From the NCBI RefSeq assembly GCF_001028665.1, contig NZ_CP011504.1:2418001-2482000 (forward strand): DNA of 64,000 nucleotides, written 5' to 3'. Below are positions 15,482 through 24,789 of this stretch, piece after piece. Below the pieces are notes generated by a model, which saw only the letters and a list, made by a program, of their open reading frames with translations, did not search any database and had not been told where the DNA came from. A program made the position numbers and the translations under genes. The first letter of the stretch is position 1. Every line of letters starts with the position of its first letter. This DNA is from Burkholderia pyrrocinia. GTDB taxonomy: Bacteria > Pseudomonadota > Gammaproteobacteria > Burkholderiales > Burkholderiaceae.

Positions 15482-18400
15482 CCTGCAGCACATGGGGCGC
15501 CAAGTTGCTGCCGACAAGACGGCTCCGAGCCGCGCGACGATCTGGGGCTTGCCCCTCGGCGCCTTGGTTCTTGCCATCTTGGCGATTTGGCTGGTCTGGT
15601 TTTATGGTGATCATCTCGGCATTGCAGATGGCACACCTCGCACGCTGGTATTGATCTGTATTCCGGTGTTACTGGTCGCTGTTGTGGTCGCTCATCTGTT
15701 TTCGATCTCGACGGGCGCCTATGCGAACGCTGCCCGATTGTTTCGTCTTGAAACGGGTGAGAAGAGGGCAACATCCACGACGCCGAAGCCGCTCAAGCGT
15801 GACGCCCGGCTGTACCGTCTCTGCGAAGAGCTACGCGTCGAGCACGGCTGGTTCTGGCGCCGCCGCCTGAGTTGGCTGCTGGTGAACGGCACGGATGAGA
15901 GGATCGATCAGGTCGCTCCCGGCCTCAAGCAGGCGGGCGTCATGCACGTGGACGAAATGGTGCTGGTACATGCGTCGCCGGACGGGATTGAGTCCGTGAA
16001 GTGGCTTGGGCAGATCCGGCAATTGCGCCGTCGCTGTCCGATCGATGGCTTGGTACAGGTGGCTCGCGCAAACGATTCCGATGCCGATCTGCCTCGCACG
16101 CTCTCGGCGATTGCCATCGCTTTGGGCTGGGCTGCTCCGATCACCTTTCTACATCCGGTCGAGGCTAAAGGCGGCAATCCACCCGAACGGTTCGATCCGG
16201 TTGGGACATTCGTGCCGAACGGTTCGCGCAAGGAGACGCACGCCGCCAGAACCGTGCTGCTGGACAGATTGTGTAGTCTCGAATACACGACTGCGGACGC
16301 TGGCGTACGCATGGGCGGCCAGCCGCACTGGCTTGCCTGGTTGCTGGAGATCTCGGCGTATATCGGCGACCAACGCGCGCGGATGATCGAAGGCTGGCAA
16401 GCGCTCGCCGCATCGAAGTGGCTGCGCGCGCCGCTGACGGGGATCATGTTCGTGCCAGTCTTTTCAGGCGCATCCGCCACCCCGGTGCCGATCCCTGAGG
16501 TCGATGAAGCGCAAGACCCGTCCGTTCCGGCGATGCCGGTGGAAGCGGTCACGCGCGAACAGCCGGTCGCGCTGCTGCCGGTCTGGCGGGAGATCGCCGC
16601 TGGTGTGCGTCGTTATCGGGGCCGCCGCACGGAGTTTTACTGGCCGAACGTGCTGGTGGCGTGCGCGTTGCTCGGGGCGATCGCGTGGACTGTGATGCTC
16701 GTGATGTCTGGCATCGGCAACCGGGTGCTGATTCGCGTTGCGCAAACGGCGGCCGACGTGGCGCTGGCCGCTCCGCTTGGCACACCGCAGGCGTTGCGCG
16801 CTCAACTCGCGCTGCAGAAGCAGATTACCCTGCTCGAATACCGCCAGCAGCATGGGGTGCCGTGGTATCTGCGCGCGGGCCTGTCGCGCAACGATGAACT
16901 GCTCGACGCGCTGTGGTCGCCGTACCAGACGATCGCCGCACGCAATTTGCGGCAACCGGTCGCGCAGGCGCTGGAAGGCCAGCTTGCCCAGCTCTCGCAG
17001 GTTCGCGACGACGAACAGCAGAGTCGCGACGCGCAGGCGCACGCGTATAACCGCCTCAAGGCCTATCTGATGCTGGCCGACCCGTCCCGCACCGACGCGC
17101 CTTTCCTCAAGACCCAACTGCTCGATGTATGGCCCGCGCCCGCCGGCATGCGCGCTGGAGAATGGCTCGACACCGCTCAGCAACTGGCGGGGTTTTGGGC
17201 TGCACACCTCGAGGCACACCCGGCCTGGCGGATCAACGCATCGATGCTGCTTGTCACGCAGATGCGCTCGACGCTCGTCAACCAGATCGGGCTGGCTGGC
17301 AGCGACGACGTGCTATATCAGCACATCCTCGATGCGGCACGCGGCAAGTATGCAGACGCGACGCTGACGACGCTACTCGCCGGTGCGGACGCAAATGGTC
17401 TTTATGCGACCGCGCGGACGGTGTCGGGCATCTATACCCGTGCTGCGTGGGACGGCGTGATCGCAGCGGCAATCGACAAGGCGTCGAGCGCACGTCGTGT
17501 GAGCGGCGATTGGGTGCTGGCCAGTGCGCAGCCGACGCAGACCATCGGAAACGGGCCTTCAGCGGGCGCCATCAAGACGGCAGCGGCAATTGATGAGAAG
17601 CGCGCAGCCGAGGAACTGAAGCAACGCCTGACGGCGCGCTATTTCGCCGAGTACACGGCTGCGTGGCAGCACATGCTCAACAGCATCCAGTGGCAACCGG
17701 CATCGAATCTGAATGGCGCCATCGAGCAGTTGTCCCGACTCGCGGATGCGCAGACCTCGCCGCTGATCGCGTTGATGAAGGGGGTACAAGATCAGGCGCA
17801 GGCGGGGCGCCCGTCGCAAGCGCTGACCGACACGTTGGTGCGGAAGGCGCAAAGCCTGGTGAGCAGCGACGAACAGATGGGCACGCCGGCTGTCAATCCA
17901 CTTGACAAGCCATTCGACCCGCTGCTTGCGCTGATGGGTGACGTCGGCACTGCTGCCCTGGCAGGTGGAAATGGCAAGGGAAACGCGCCCGCCAACGTCG
18001 CGCTGAGTGGCGTGAGCCTGTCGCGCTATCTGACGGCCGTGACGACGATGCGCCTGAAGCTGCAGCAGGTCGCGGGCAGCGCGGACGCGCAGACGATGGC
18101 CCGCTCGCTTGCGCAGGCGGTTTTTCAGGGCAAGCTGTCGGAGCTATCTCAGGCCCGCGACGATGCAGCGCTCACGGCCGCGAGCCTCGGCGCCGCATGG
18201 TCGGGCTTCGGCAATGCCGCATTCGCTCAACCGCTCGAGGGGGCGTGGCAGACTATCCTGCATCCGGCCGCAGCGAGCCTGAACGAGGCATGGCGCGCGA
18301 GTATCGTTGCGCCATTCAACACGACTATGAATGGCCGGTATCCGTTCTTCGACACCAACACTGATGCGTCATTTGCCGAACTCGGGCGCTATGTACGGCC

Positions 18401-19040
18401 TGACACAGGCCTGATCGCGCGCTTCGTCTCGACGCAACTGGCTGGCGTGTTGAAGTTGGAGGGCGATCACTGGGTGCCGAATGAATTGGCGCCGCGGGCG
18501 CTGCAGTTCGATCCGAAGTTCCTCTCCGGCTTGCGCCAGTTGTCGACCGTGGGGACGCAGTTGTATCTGCAGGGCGATGCGGGCGAGCGCTTCGAGATGA
18601 TGGCGTTGCCGACACCGAACGTGACGCGCTCGGAATTGTCGGTGGACGGCAAGCAGATCGTCTACTTCAACCAACAGGAAAGCTGGACGCCGCTCGCGTG
18701 GCCCGGCAACGGCCTGAACGGGCACGCGGGATTGACGTGGCATACGGTCGATGCGGGGTTGCGGCAGGCATTCGATGCGACGGGCGACTGGGCATTCCTG
18801 CGTTTGTTGGGCAACGCCGACGTGAAGCCGCTCGACAGCACTCGCTATCAGCTCACGTGGAACGCGCCTAACGACGAGCCGCTGCGCTATGTATTGCGCA
18901 CGCAAGTCGGCGCCGGGCCGCTGGATCTGCTCAAGCTGCGGGGCTTCAGAATGCCCGAGCGGATCTTCGTCGTCGGCAAGGCCGGCGTCATGCCGGCATT
19001 TCCGTCCACGCCACCTTTGCCGCCGGAGATGCAACCATGA
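15462..19040 (+). CDS. tssM: T6SS membrane-complex protein TssM (IcmF family), lacking a visible Walker A
   Basis: This 1192-residue protein has IcmF topology: two N-terminal membrane helices (LPLGALVLAILAIWLVWFYG; LVLICIPVLLVAVVVAHLF), a cytoplasmic region of about 340 residues, a third helix (VLVACALLGAIAWTVMLVM) and a large periplasmic C-terminal region ending in the ImcF-related C-terminal domain (RIFVVGKAG near the end). TssM spans the envelope with TssL and TssJ. No GxxGxGKT motif is visible in the cytoplasmic part, as in NTPase-less TssM proteins. The start is ATG 15462 (overlapping the previous gene) or ATG 15492. Its stop overlaps tssF (ATGA). Confidence 0.88.
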   Translation: MSISKNNLQHMGRQVAADKTAPSRATIWGLPLGALVLAILAIWLVWFYGDHLGIADGTPRTLVLICIPVLLVAVVVAHLFSISTGAYANAARLFRLETGEKRATSTTPKPLKRDARLYRLCEELRVEHGWFWRRRLSWLLVNGTDERIDQVAPGLKQAGVMHVDEMVLVHASPDGIESVKWLGQIRQLRRRCPIDGLVQVARANDSDADLPRTLSAIAIALGWAAPITFLHPVEAKGGNPPERFDPVGTFVPNGSRKETHAARTVLLDRLCSLEYTTADAGVRMGGQPHWLAWLLEISAYIGDQRARMIEGWQALAASKWLRAPLTGIMFVPVFSGASATPVPIPEVDEAQDPSVPAMPVEAVTREQPVALLPVWREIAAGVRRYRGRRTEFYWPNVLVACALLGAIAWTVMLVMSGIGNRVLIRVAQTAADVALAAPLGTPQALRAQLALQKQITLLEYRQQHGVPWYLRAGLSRNDELLDALWSPYQTIAARNLRQPVAQALEGQLAQLSQVRDDEQQSRDAQAHAYNRLKAYLMLADPSRTDAPFLKTQLLDVWPAPAGMRAGEWLDTAQQLAGFWAAHLEAHPAWRINASMLLVTQMRSTLVNQIGLAGSDDVLYQHILDAARGKYADATLTTLLAGADANGLYATARTVSGIYTRAAWDGVIAAAIDKASSARRVSGDWVLASAQPTQTIGNGPSAGAIKTAAAIDEKRAAEELKQRLTARYFAEYTAAWQHMLNSIQWQPASNLNGAIEQLSRLADAQTSPLIALMKGVQDQAQAGRPSQALTDTLVRKAQSLVSSDEQMGTPAVNPLDKPFDPLLALMGDVGTAALAGGNGKGNAPANVALSGVSLSRYLTAVTTMRLKLQQVAGSADAQTMARSLAQAVFQGKLSELSQARDDAALTAASLGAAWSGFGNAAFAQPLEGAWQTILHPAAASLNEAWRASIVAPFNTTMNGRYPFFDTNTDASFAELGRYVRPDTGLIARFVSTQLAGVLKLEGDHWVPNELAPRALQFDPKFLSGLRQLSTVGTQLYLQGDAGERFEMMALPTPNVTRSELSVDGKQIVYFNQQESWTPLAWPGNGLNGHAGLTWHTVDAGLRQAFDATGDWAFLRLLGNADVKPLDSTRYQLTWNAPNDEPLRYVLRTQVGAGPLDLLKLRGFRMPERIFVVGKAGVMPAFPSTPPLPPEMQP

Positions 19041-20899
19041 ATGCCCCGTGGGAACGATCCCCCCATGAGAACGGGAATCCGTTCCTCAAATATTTCGATG
19101 CGGAAATGCGTTATCTGCGTGCGGCGGCCGATAAATTTGCCCAAGCTCATCCCGAAGCCGCGCGCCGCCTCGGCATGTGCTACGGTGAAGCGGATGAGCG
19201 TGTTCGCGCAACCTTCGAAGGGTTCGCGCTGCTCGCGGGACGCCTGCGCATGAAGCTCGACGACGGCATGCCCGAAATCACCGAGCCGCTGATCGACAAC
19301 CTGTACGAACATGCGGCACGACCGATTCCGTCGCTGTCGATCATCGAGTGCACACCTGTGAGTGGTGCTACCTTGACAGGCGCGCAGATCCCCGCAGGGG
19401 CAGTGGTGCGCTCGGTGCCCATTGGTCCTGACCAGGTGCGATGTCTCTACCGGACGACGCAAGCGGTTCAGTTGCTGCCGCTCTCGGTGGAGGATGCTGG
19501 TGCCGCGATACGCGCCGACGGGCGAACGGTCATCCGTCTTACATTCAGGCTCAGGCTCGCCGAGCAGCGAGAGCGCGTGGATTTATCGCGTATTCGCCTA
19601 TACCTGTACGGCGACCGACCTGCCGCCGCCGCACTGTACGCGGCATTGACGCATCAAGTCGCACTGATCGGCCTGCGCCTGCCGTCGGTGCGCAACGGCG
19701 AACTGCAGCCGCTCGATGAAGTGCGCTTTGAAGCAGCAGGCTTTGGACCGTCGACGCGGCTTTGGCCGGTCGCCGATCCCGACCGTGATCGGGGCCTTGA
19801 TCGCGAGCAGACGCTGTTGGAGTATTTCGCGTTCCCACAGAAATTCCACTTCGTCGATCTGTGCGGCTTCGATGTGACCATGCTGCAGGCGGGTGAATCG
19901 CAGATGACCTTCGAGATCGAACTGGACGGACGGGTGCCCGGCGATCATCCGGTCGGCCGCGAGAATTTTCGCCTGTTCTGCACGCCCGTGATCAACCTGT
20001 TCGAGGTGGATGCGCTGCCGCTGCAGCCTGCGGACTGGCATGACCGGGAGCATAGCATCCGCGTGCCGCCCGACGTAGCCGGTCATGTCGAACCGTATGA
20101 CGTGCTTACGGTGACCGCCTCCGATCCGGAAGACAGCGCGCGCCATGCGTACCGCGCGTTCACGACCTTCCGGCATCGCGGCTGGATGCTGCGCTACGAG
20201 AACCCCGAACGATATTTCCATACTGCGACCCGATTCGGCGCAACGGGGCTGGAACTCTGGGTAACGCTGTCGGGCCAGCAGTGGAGTCAGCGCAACTGGG
20301 ATGACGATGCCGTGGAGGAAGGGCCGGTCGAACTGGATCGGTATCTGACGGTGCGTGCGCTTGCGAATAACGGACGCTTGCCGCGCCTTGCGCTTACCAA
20401 GGCAACGATTACCGAGACGGTATCGGGTTTTACCGGCATCGCATCGGTGCGCAACCTGACAGCGCCGACCCTGCCGCTTTATCCGCCGCGCCACCGTCCC
20501 GAGTACGACTTGCGCGTACTCGGGCACTTTACGGCCGGCGGGGCAAACGAGTTGATCGCGATACGAGCGGGCGGTGCGCCGGCGCTGCGCGCAGTGCTGA
20601 TGCTCTACGACTGGTCGGACGACGATGGGATGACGCGGCGCATCAACGCGATCGAGGGCGTGCAGCTTGTCGAGTATCAGGAATTGGAGCGAGCGTATAT
20701 ACATCGCGAAATCCGCATGCATGTCCGGCTCGATGCGAAGGCATTCGACGGGCCGGGCGACGCAGCGCTTTTTGGCGAGGTGTTGAGCCGGTTTGTGGGC
20801 CACTACGCGAGCTTCCACTATTCGATGCGGCTGGTGCTGAACATGGACGGCAGGGAAATCCTCTATCCACGCATGGAACACGAAGGGGCGCCTTTCTGA
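19037..20899 (+). CDS. tssF: T6SS baseplate protein TssF (VasA/ImpG)
   Basis: This 620-residue protein matches TssF: an N-terminal YFDAEMRYLRAAADKFAQAH, then RRLGM, FALLAGRLRMKLDDGMPEI, a LLEYFAFPQKFHFVDLCGF phrase and FRLFCTPVINLF, all family landmarks. TssF forms the baseplate wedge with TssG, but no tssG, tssE or tssK follows. Translation is coupled to tssM by the ATGA overlap, and the gene is followed at once by tssJ. Confidence 0.92.
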   Translation: MNAPWERSPHENGNPFLKYFDAEMRYLRAAADKFAQAHPEAARRLGMCYGEADERVRATFEGFALLAGRLRMKLDDGMPEITEPLIDNLYEHAARPIPSLSIIECTPVSGATLTGAQIPAGAVVRSVPIGPDQVRCLYRTTQAVQLLPLSVEDAGAAIRADGRTVIRLTFRLRLAEQRERVDLSRIRLYLYGDRPAAAALYAALTHQVALIGLRLPSVRNGELQPLDEVRFEAAGFGPSTRLWPVADPDRDRGLDREQTLLEYFAFPQKFHFVDLCGFDVTMLQAGESQMTFEIELDGRVPGDHPVGRENFRLFCTPVINLFEVDALPLQPADWHDREHSIRVPPDVAGHVEPYDVLTVTASDPEDSARHAYRAFTTFRHRGWMLRYENPERYFHTATRFGATGLELWVTLSGQQWSQRNWDDDAVEEGPVELDRYLTVRALANNGRLPRLALTKATITETVSGFTGIASVRNLTAPTLPLYPPRHRPEYDLRVLGHFTAGGANELIAIRAGGAPALRAVLMLYDWSDDDGMTRRINAIEGVQLVEYQELERAYIHREIRMHVRLDAKAFDGPGDAALFGEVLSRFVGHYASFHYSMRLVLNMDGREILYPRMEHEGAPF

Positions 20900-21412
20900 T
20901 GGCAGCATGGATCATGCGATGCACTGTAGCGGTCGGCCTCGCACTGGCCGTTTCCGCGTGCGGGATGTGGCAGTCGGTGAAAGACACGACGGTGGATGTG
21001 ATACGGGCAGTATTCGCCGCGAAAGTGAAGCATATGAATCTGGCGGTCGAGAGCCGCGCGACCCTCAATCAGAACGGTCAGGGACAGTCGTTACCGGTCG
21101 TGATAAGGATTTTCCAGTTGAAGGATGTAAAAGCCTTCGCGAAGGCGCTACGCTAAGTTGCTCGACGGCGGCCGCGCGTTATTGAAGGCCGATCTCCTCG
21201 GCAACCTGGAAGTGTCACTCGCGCCGGGCGCGACGACCAAGCTATCGGCGCCGATGCCGGACGACGCGCAATTCGTCGGGGTGGTTGGATTCTTTCGGGA
21301 TCAGGATGGGGCCGAGTGGCAGTTGGTCATTCCGAAGTCGCAATGGAAGAAGACCGATCCGGTAAGGCTCGTCGTGAACGGAAACCGGCTTGAACTGGAT
21401 GCGCGCCACTGA
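20899..21412 (+). pseudogene. tssJ: tssJ, T6SS outer-membrane lipoprotein, broken by a frameshift
   Basis: The first frame (20899-21156) encodes a lipoprotein signal (AVGLALAVSACGMW, lipobox Cys) and the TssJ phrase VVIRIFQLKDVKAF, then stops. The second frame, open from about 21149 to 21412, continues exactly where TssJ should: YAKLLDGGRALLKADLLGN, then TTKLSAPMPDDAQFVG, VGFFRD and WQLVIPKSQW. The shift lies at about 21143-21150, within gcgaaggcgctacgctaag, and equals +1 (or -2) nucleotides. As written, only an 85-residue truncated lipoprotein is made. A base-calling error is possible and would restore an intact protein. Confidence 0.85.
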
Positions 21413-21479
21413 ACCGTATGACCGATATCACGAAGAGCGAACGGCCCGCGCGGCTGATCATCGGGGACATGCCGGCGAT

Positions 21480-21514
21480 CGCCGCCAGTCGCGGTAGATA
21501 CTTGACTGGCGGCG
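21480..21514. other. 11-bp perfect inverted repeat in the convergent gap
   Basis: The arms cgccgccagtc and gactggcggcg are separated by 13 nt. The hairpin lies between the converging tssJ (rightward) and ddpA (leftward) genes, so it could act as a bidirectional stop, although no T tract follows either arm. The rest of 21413-21654 holds no recognisable gene. Confidence 0.4.
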
Positions 21515-21654
21515 CGTTGTCGACACGAAGACGCATCTTGAATGGGAATGCGCACGGTGCCTCCGATGGCGTGATAGGCAGTCGCACGTTGCAATTTGAG
21601 AGATCCCAACAGGCAGCGGGCCACTGTTCGTCCCGACGTACTTCCCTGCAACGC

Positions 21655-23256
21655 TTACATCTTCTTCAGGTTACGGTACGACACGAGATCGTTGATCGGC
21701 CCGACTTCGAGCCCGCTCACGCCGGGCCGCGTCGCCACCTGTGCGACTTTCTCGAACATGATCACGAACGGCGAGGGCGCGAGCACGTCCTTCTGCATCG
21801 CCTGATACGACTGCGCGCGTTTCGCGGCGGTCGGTTCGGCGAGCGCGGTGTCGGTTTCCTTCGTGAGCTGCGGGATGTCCCAGCTGTTGCGCCAGGCCAG
21901 CATTTTATAGCTCGACTTGTCGGAGTTGTCCGGATTCCACGCGAAGCCTTGCGCGTTGCTGTGCGGGTCGATGTAGTCGGCCGACCATTCGCCGATGTAG
22001 ATGTCGTGCTGGCGCGCGCGGTATTTCGCGAGCGTCTGCTTGTTGTCGCCGGGGATCAGCTGCACCTTGATGCCCGCCTGCGCGAAGTTCGCCTGCACGG
22101 CCTGCGCGATCTCCGTGTACGGATAGTCGTTGCGCACGTCCATCGTCACCGAAAAGCCGGTGGGCACGCCGGCCTTCGCGAGCAGCGCCTTCGCCTTCGC
22201 GACGTCGAGCTTGAACGGGTTCGCGTTCAGCGTGCCGAGGAAGCCTTCGGGCAGGAAGGTCTGGTGCACCTTGTAGGTCGTCTTCACGACATTGCTTTGG
22301 ATGCCGGCATAGTCGACGAGCCACTTCAGCGCTTCCTGCACGTCGGGTTTCGCGAGCGTCGGGTTCTTCGTGTTAAGGCCGAGATACAGCAGCGTCGCCT
22401 GCGGCGATGCCGACACCTTCGCCTTGCCGGATTTCACGACGGAAGCGAGATCGTCGGGGCTCAGGTCGCGTGCGGCATCGACGTCGCCGTTTTCCAGCAA
22501 CAGGCGCTGGCTTGCGGCTTCGGGCACGTGGCGCAGCACGATGCGCTTCATCGCGAGCGGCAGCCGGTAGCCGTCGAAGCGCTGCAGCACGATGCTGTCG
22601 CCGGCCGTCCACTTGACCAGCTTGTACGCGCCGGAGCCGGCCTCGTTGGTCTTCAGCCACGCATTGCCGAAGTCGCTGCCCTGCTGGTGCGACAGCAGCA
22701 GCTTCTTGTCCAGCACCGACGCGGGCCACGAGCCGAGCACGTTCAGCACGAAGGTCGGCGCATATTTGCGGTCGGTCGTGACCGATATCGTCTGGTCGTC
22801 GAGCTTCTTCACGTTCGCCGCGACGTTCGCCTTCGTGAGGCCGATGCCGGTCAGCACGGCGGCCGGCCCCTTGTCGAGCAGTACCGCGCGCTGGATCGAC
22901 CACGCGACGTCGTCGGCCGTCAGCGGGTTGCCCGAATGGAACTTGAGGCCGGGGCGCAGCTTGAACGTATAGGTCAGCCCGTCGGTGCTCACCGTCCACG
23001 ATTGCGCGACATCGCCGTTGAATTTCGACGGATCGCGCAGGTCGACGCGCACGAGCCGGTCGTACGTGTTCGCGACGTATTCCTCCGGCACCAGCTCGTA
23101 GATCTCGCCCGGATCGAGCGTCGTGAATTCGTCGAGCAGCGTGGCCATCACGAACAGGTCCTTCGGTGTTTCCGCGCGCGCGGCGGAAAGGGGAACGGCG
23201 GCGAGAACGGACGCGGCGGCCAGCGCCGCGACGAGCCGGGATGTCAGGGGTTTCAT
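21655..23256 (-). CDS. ddpA: periplasmic dipeptide-binding protein of the ddp operon (SBP family 5)
   Basis: This 533-residue solute-binding protein has a signal peptide (residues 1 to about 28, ending AARAE) and the SBP_bac_5 core: DRLVRVDLRDPSKFNGDVAQ, YTFKLRPGLKFHSGNPLTA and EIAQAVQANFAQAGIKVQLI. It would capture the dipeptide for DdpBCDF. It lies 61 bp downstream of ddpX on the same strand, as in the ddpXABCDF order of E. coli. Directly after its stop the T6SS island begins, so ddpB is separated by about 14.4 kb. A close paralogue is encoded at 29478-31067. Confidence 0.88.
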   Translation of the reverse strand: MKPLTSRLVAALAAASVLAAVPLSAARAETPKDLFVMATLLDEFTTLDPGEIYELVPEEYVANTYDRLVRVDLRDPSKFNGDVAQSWTVSTDGLTYTFKLRPGLKFHSGNPLTADDVAWSIQRAVLLDKGPAAVLTGIGLTKANVAANVKKLDDQTISVTTDRKYAPTFVLNVLGSWPASVLDKKLLLSHQQGSDFGNAWLKTNEAGSGAYKLVKWTAGDSIVLQRFDGYRLPLAMKRIVLRHVPEAASQRLLLENGDVDAARDLSPDDLASVVKSGKAKVSASPQATLLYLGLNTKNPTLAKPDVQEALKWLVDYAGIQSNVVKTTYKVHQTFLPEGFLGTLNANPFKLDVAKAKALLAKAGVPTGFSVTMDVRNDYPYTEIAQAVQANFAQAGIKVQLIPGDNKQTLAKYRARQHDIYIGEWSADYIDPHSNAQGFAWNPDNSDKSSYKMLAWRNSWDIPQLTKETDTALAEPTAAKRAQSYQAMQKDVLAPSPFVIMFEKVAQVATRPGVSGLEVGPINDLVSYRNLKKM

Positions 23257-23317
23257 GTGCGCTCCATCGTGAGGTGAACGTGCAATGGGTGAACGTAAAA
23301 CGGCAGCGGGACATGCA

Positions 23318-23881
23318 TCACATCAGGCGCCACGGGCCGCTCGCCGCGTTGTCGATCTGCGGCAACGCGTGTGAGCCGGGCAGTTCGTAGTGCCACCATT
23401 CGCTGTCGATGTGCGCGAAGCCGGCCGCGTGCATCACGCCGAGCAGCAGCAGGCGGTTGCGTTGCACGGCTTCGGGCAGCCCCGCGTGGAAGTGGCCGGA
23501 CGCGGCGACCATCTCGTCGAAGCCGGTGCCCATGTCGAGCGGCTCGCCGTTCGCACCGACCAGCGTCAGGTCGAGCGCGGTGCCGCGGCTGTGATTCGAG
23601 CCGCGGCCGAGATCGGCGATGAAGTCCGGATCGGGCAGGAAATCCCACAGCACCTGCTGCGCCTGCGGCGGCCGGTATGCGTCGTAGATGCGCAGCGTGA
23701 AGCCGGCCTGCGCGGCGACGTCGACCGCGCGGCGCAATGCGGCTTCGGCCGGCTCCAGCAGCAGGCAGTGCGCGCGGCGGTAGATCGGCTTGCCGGTCAG
23801 GTTGCGGTCGGTCGCGTAGACGAGATCGAGGTCGACGCGATGCGTGGCGGGCGTGATTTCGACGAGGCGGTGGTCGTTCAT
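23318..23881 (-). CDS. ddpX: D-alanyl-D-alanine dipeptidase (VanX/DdpX family)
   Basis: This 187-residue protein has all catalytic features of the zinc dipeptidase DdpX/VanX: R70 in YDAYRP, the motif SNHSRGTALD with zinc ligands H97 and D104, and DSEWWHYE with the catalytic base E161 and third ligand H164. It splits D-Ala-D-Ala to D-Ala. Having no signal peptide, it acts in the cytoplasm on imported dipeptide, so this fits a peptidoglycan-dipeptide salvage route rather than vancomycin resistance. It lies between rpiR and ddpA on the same strand. Confidence 0.93.
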   Translation of the reverse strand: MNDHRLVEITPATHRVDLDLVYATDRNLTGKPIYRRAHCLLLEPAEAALRRAVDVAAQAGFTLRIYDAYRPPQAQQVLWDFLPDPDFIADLGRGSNHSRGTALDLTLVGANGEPLDMGTGFDEMVAASGHFHAGLPEAVQRNRLLLLGVMHAAGFAHIDSEWWHYELPGSHALPQIDNAASGPWRLM

Positions 23882-23908
23882 CGGCGGTTCGGGTTCGTTC
23901 AGGCTCGC

Positions 23909-24784
23909 TCAGGATTCGAATTGGTCGAACGTGTGCTGCAGTTCGCGGTTGCGCGCGACGCGCCGGTCGATCGCGGGGCCGAGACGGTCGACGACGGCCG
24001 TGATCAGCAGGTTGAACAGGCAGGTGAGCGGCGCGAGCGAATCCCAGAACTGGCCGACGTCGGTCTTCACCTGCAGCAGGTCGGCCGGCCATTCGCGCGC
24101 CCACGGGCACGACAGATCGGTGACCAGCGCGAACGGCTGCCCGCGCTCGGCGGCCGCCTGGCAATAGCGGCGCGCGCTGCGCGAATACGCGCGCGTGTCG
24201 GTGACGATGCAGTACGGCCGCTCGAATTCGGAGTTCAGCGAATCGACATACGAGCCCGACTGGCCGTCGGAATAGAACACGCGCGGGCGCAGGTATTCGA
24301 GATAGCTGCTGAACGCGTTGCTGATCCCGCGCGTCGACTGGATGCCGAGGATGAACACGGCGTCGGCATGCGCGATGCGGTCGGCGACCTGCGCGAACAC
24401 GGGGCCTTCGGCGAGCCGGTACACGTGGCGGATCGCATCGAGCTCGCGTTCGAGCGACGACGCGAGCGTGCCGTCGCTGCCGCTGCCTTCGGCCGGTTGC
24501 GTGCCGGCGACGCGGCGGTATTCGTCGAGCCGGTCGGTGATCATCCACGGGCGATCGCCGCCGCCGCGCAGTTCGCGTTTCAGGTCGTCGAGATTGCGGT
24601 AGCCGACGCTGCGCAGGAAGCGCCCGACCGAGATGCCGCTCGTGCCGGCCTGCTGCGCGATCTGGTCGGCCGTCTCGAGCCCGAGCCGGTCGAGGTTCGC
24701 GAGCATGTAGCTCGCGATGCGCTTCGCGGTCGGCGTCAGCTCGGCATAGCGGGATTCGACGGTATGGGCGAACGCGCAGGTCAT
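23909..24784 (-). CDS. RpiR/MurR-family transcriptional regulator
   Basis: This 291-residue regulator has an N-terminal HTH_6 domain (residues about 10-75: ELTPTAKRIASYMLANLDRL, QIAQQAGTSGISVGRFLRSV) and a C-terminal SIS domain (about 130-260; DAVFILGIQSTRGISNAFSS) that in relatives senses phosphosugars or cell-wall metabolites. It is the first gene of the ddp operon, 28 bp before ddpX, and so probably the local regulator. An inverted repeat lies directly before its start codon (24790-24832). Confidence 0.88.
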   Translation of the reverse strand: MTCAFAHTVESRYAELTPTAKRIASYMLANLDRLGLETADQIAQQAGTSGISVGRFLRSVGYRNLDDLKRELRGGGDRPWMITDRLDEYRRVAGTQPAEGSGSDGTLASSLERELDAIRHVYRLAEGPVFAQVADRIAHADAVFILGIQSTRGISNAFSSYLEYLRPRVFYSDGQSGSYVDSLNSEFERPYCIVTDTRAYSRSARRYCQAAAERGQPFALVTDLSCPWAREWPADLLQVKTDVGQFWDSLAPLTCLFNLLITAVVDRLGPAIDRRVARNRELQHTFDQFES

Positions 24785-24789
24785 CGGCT

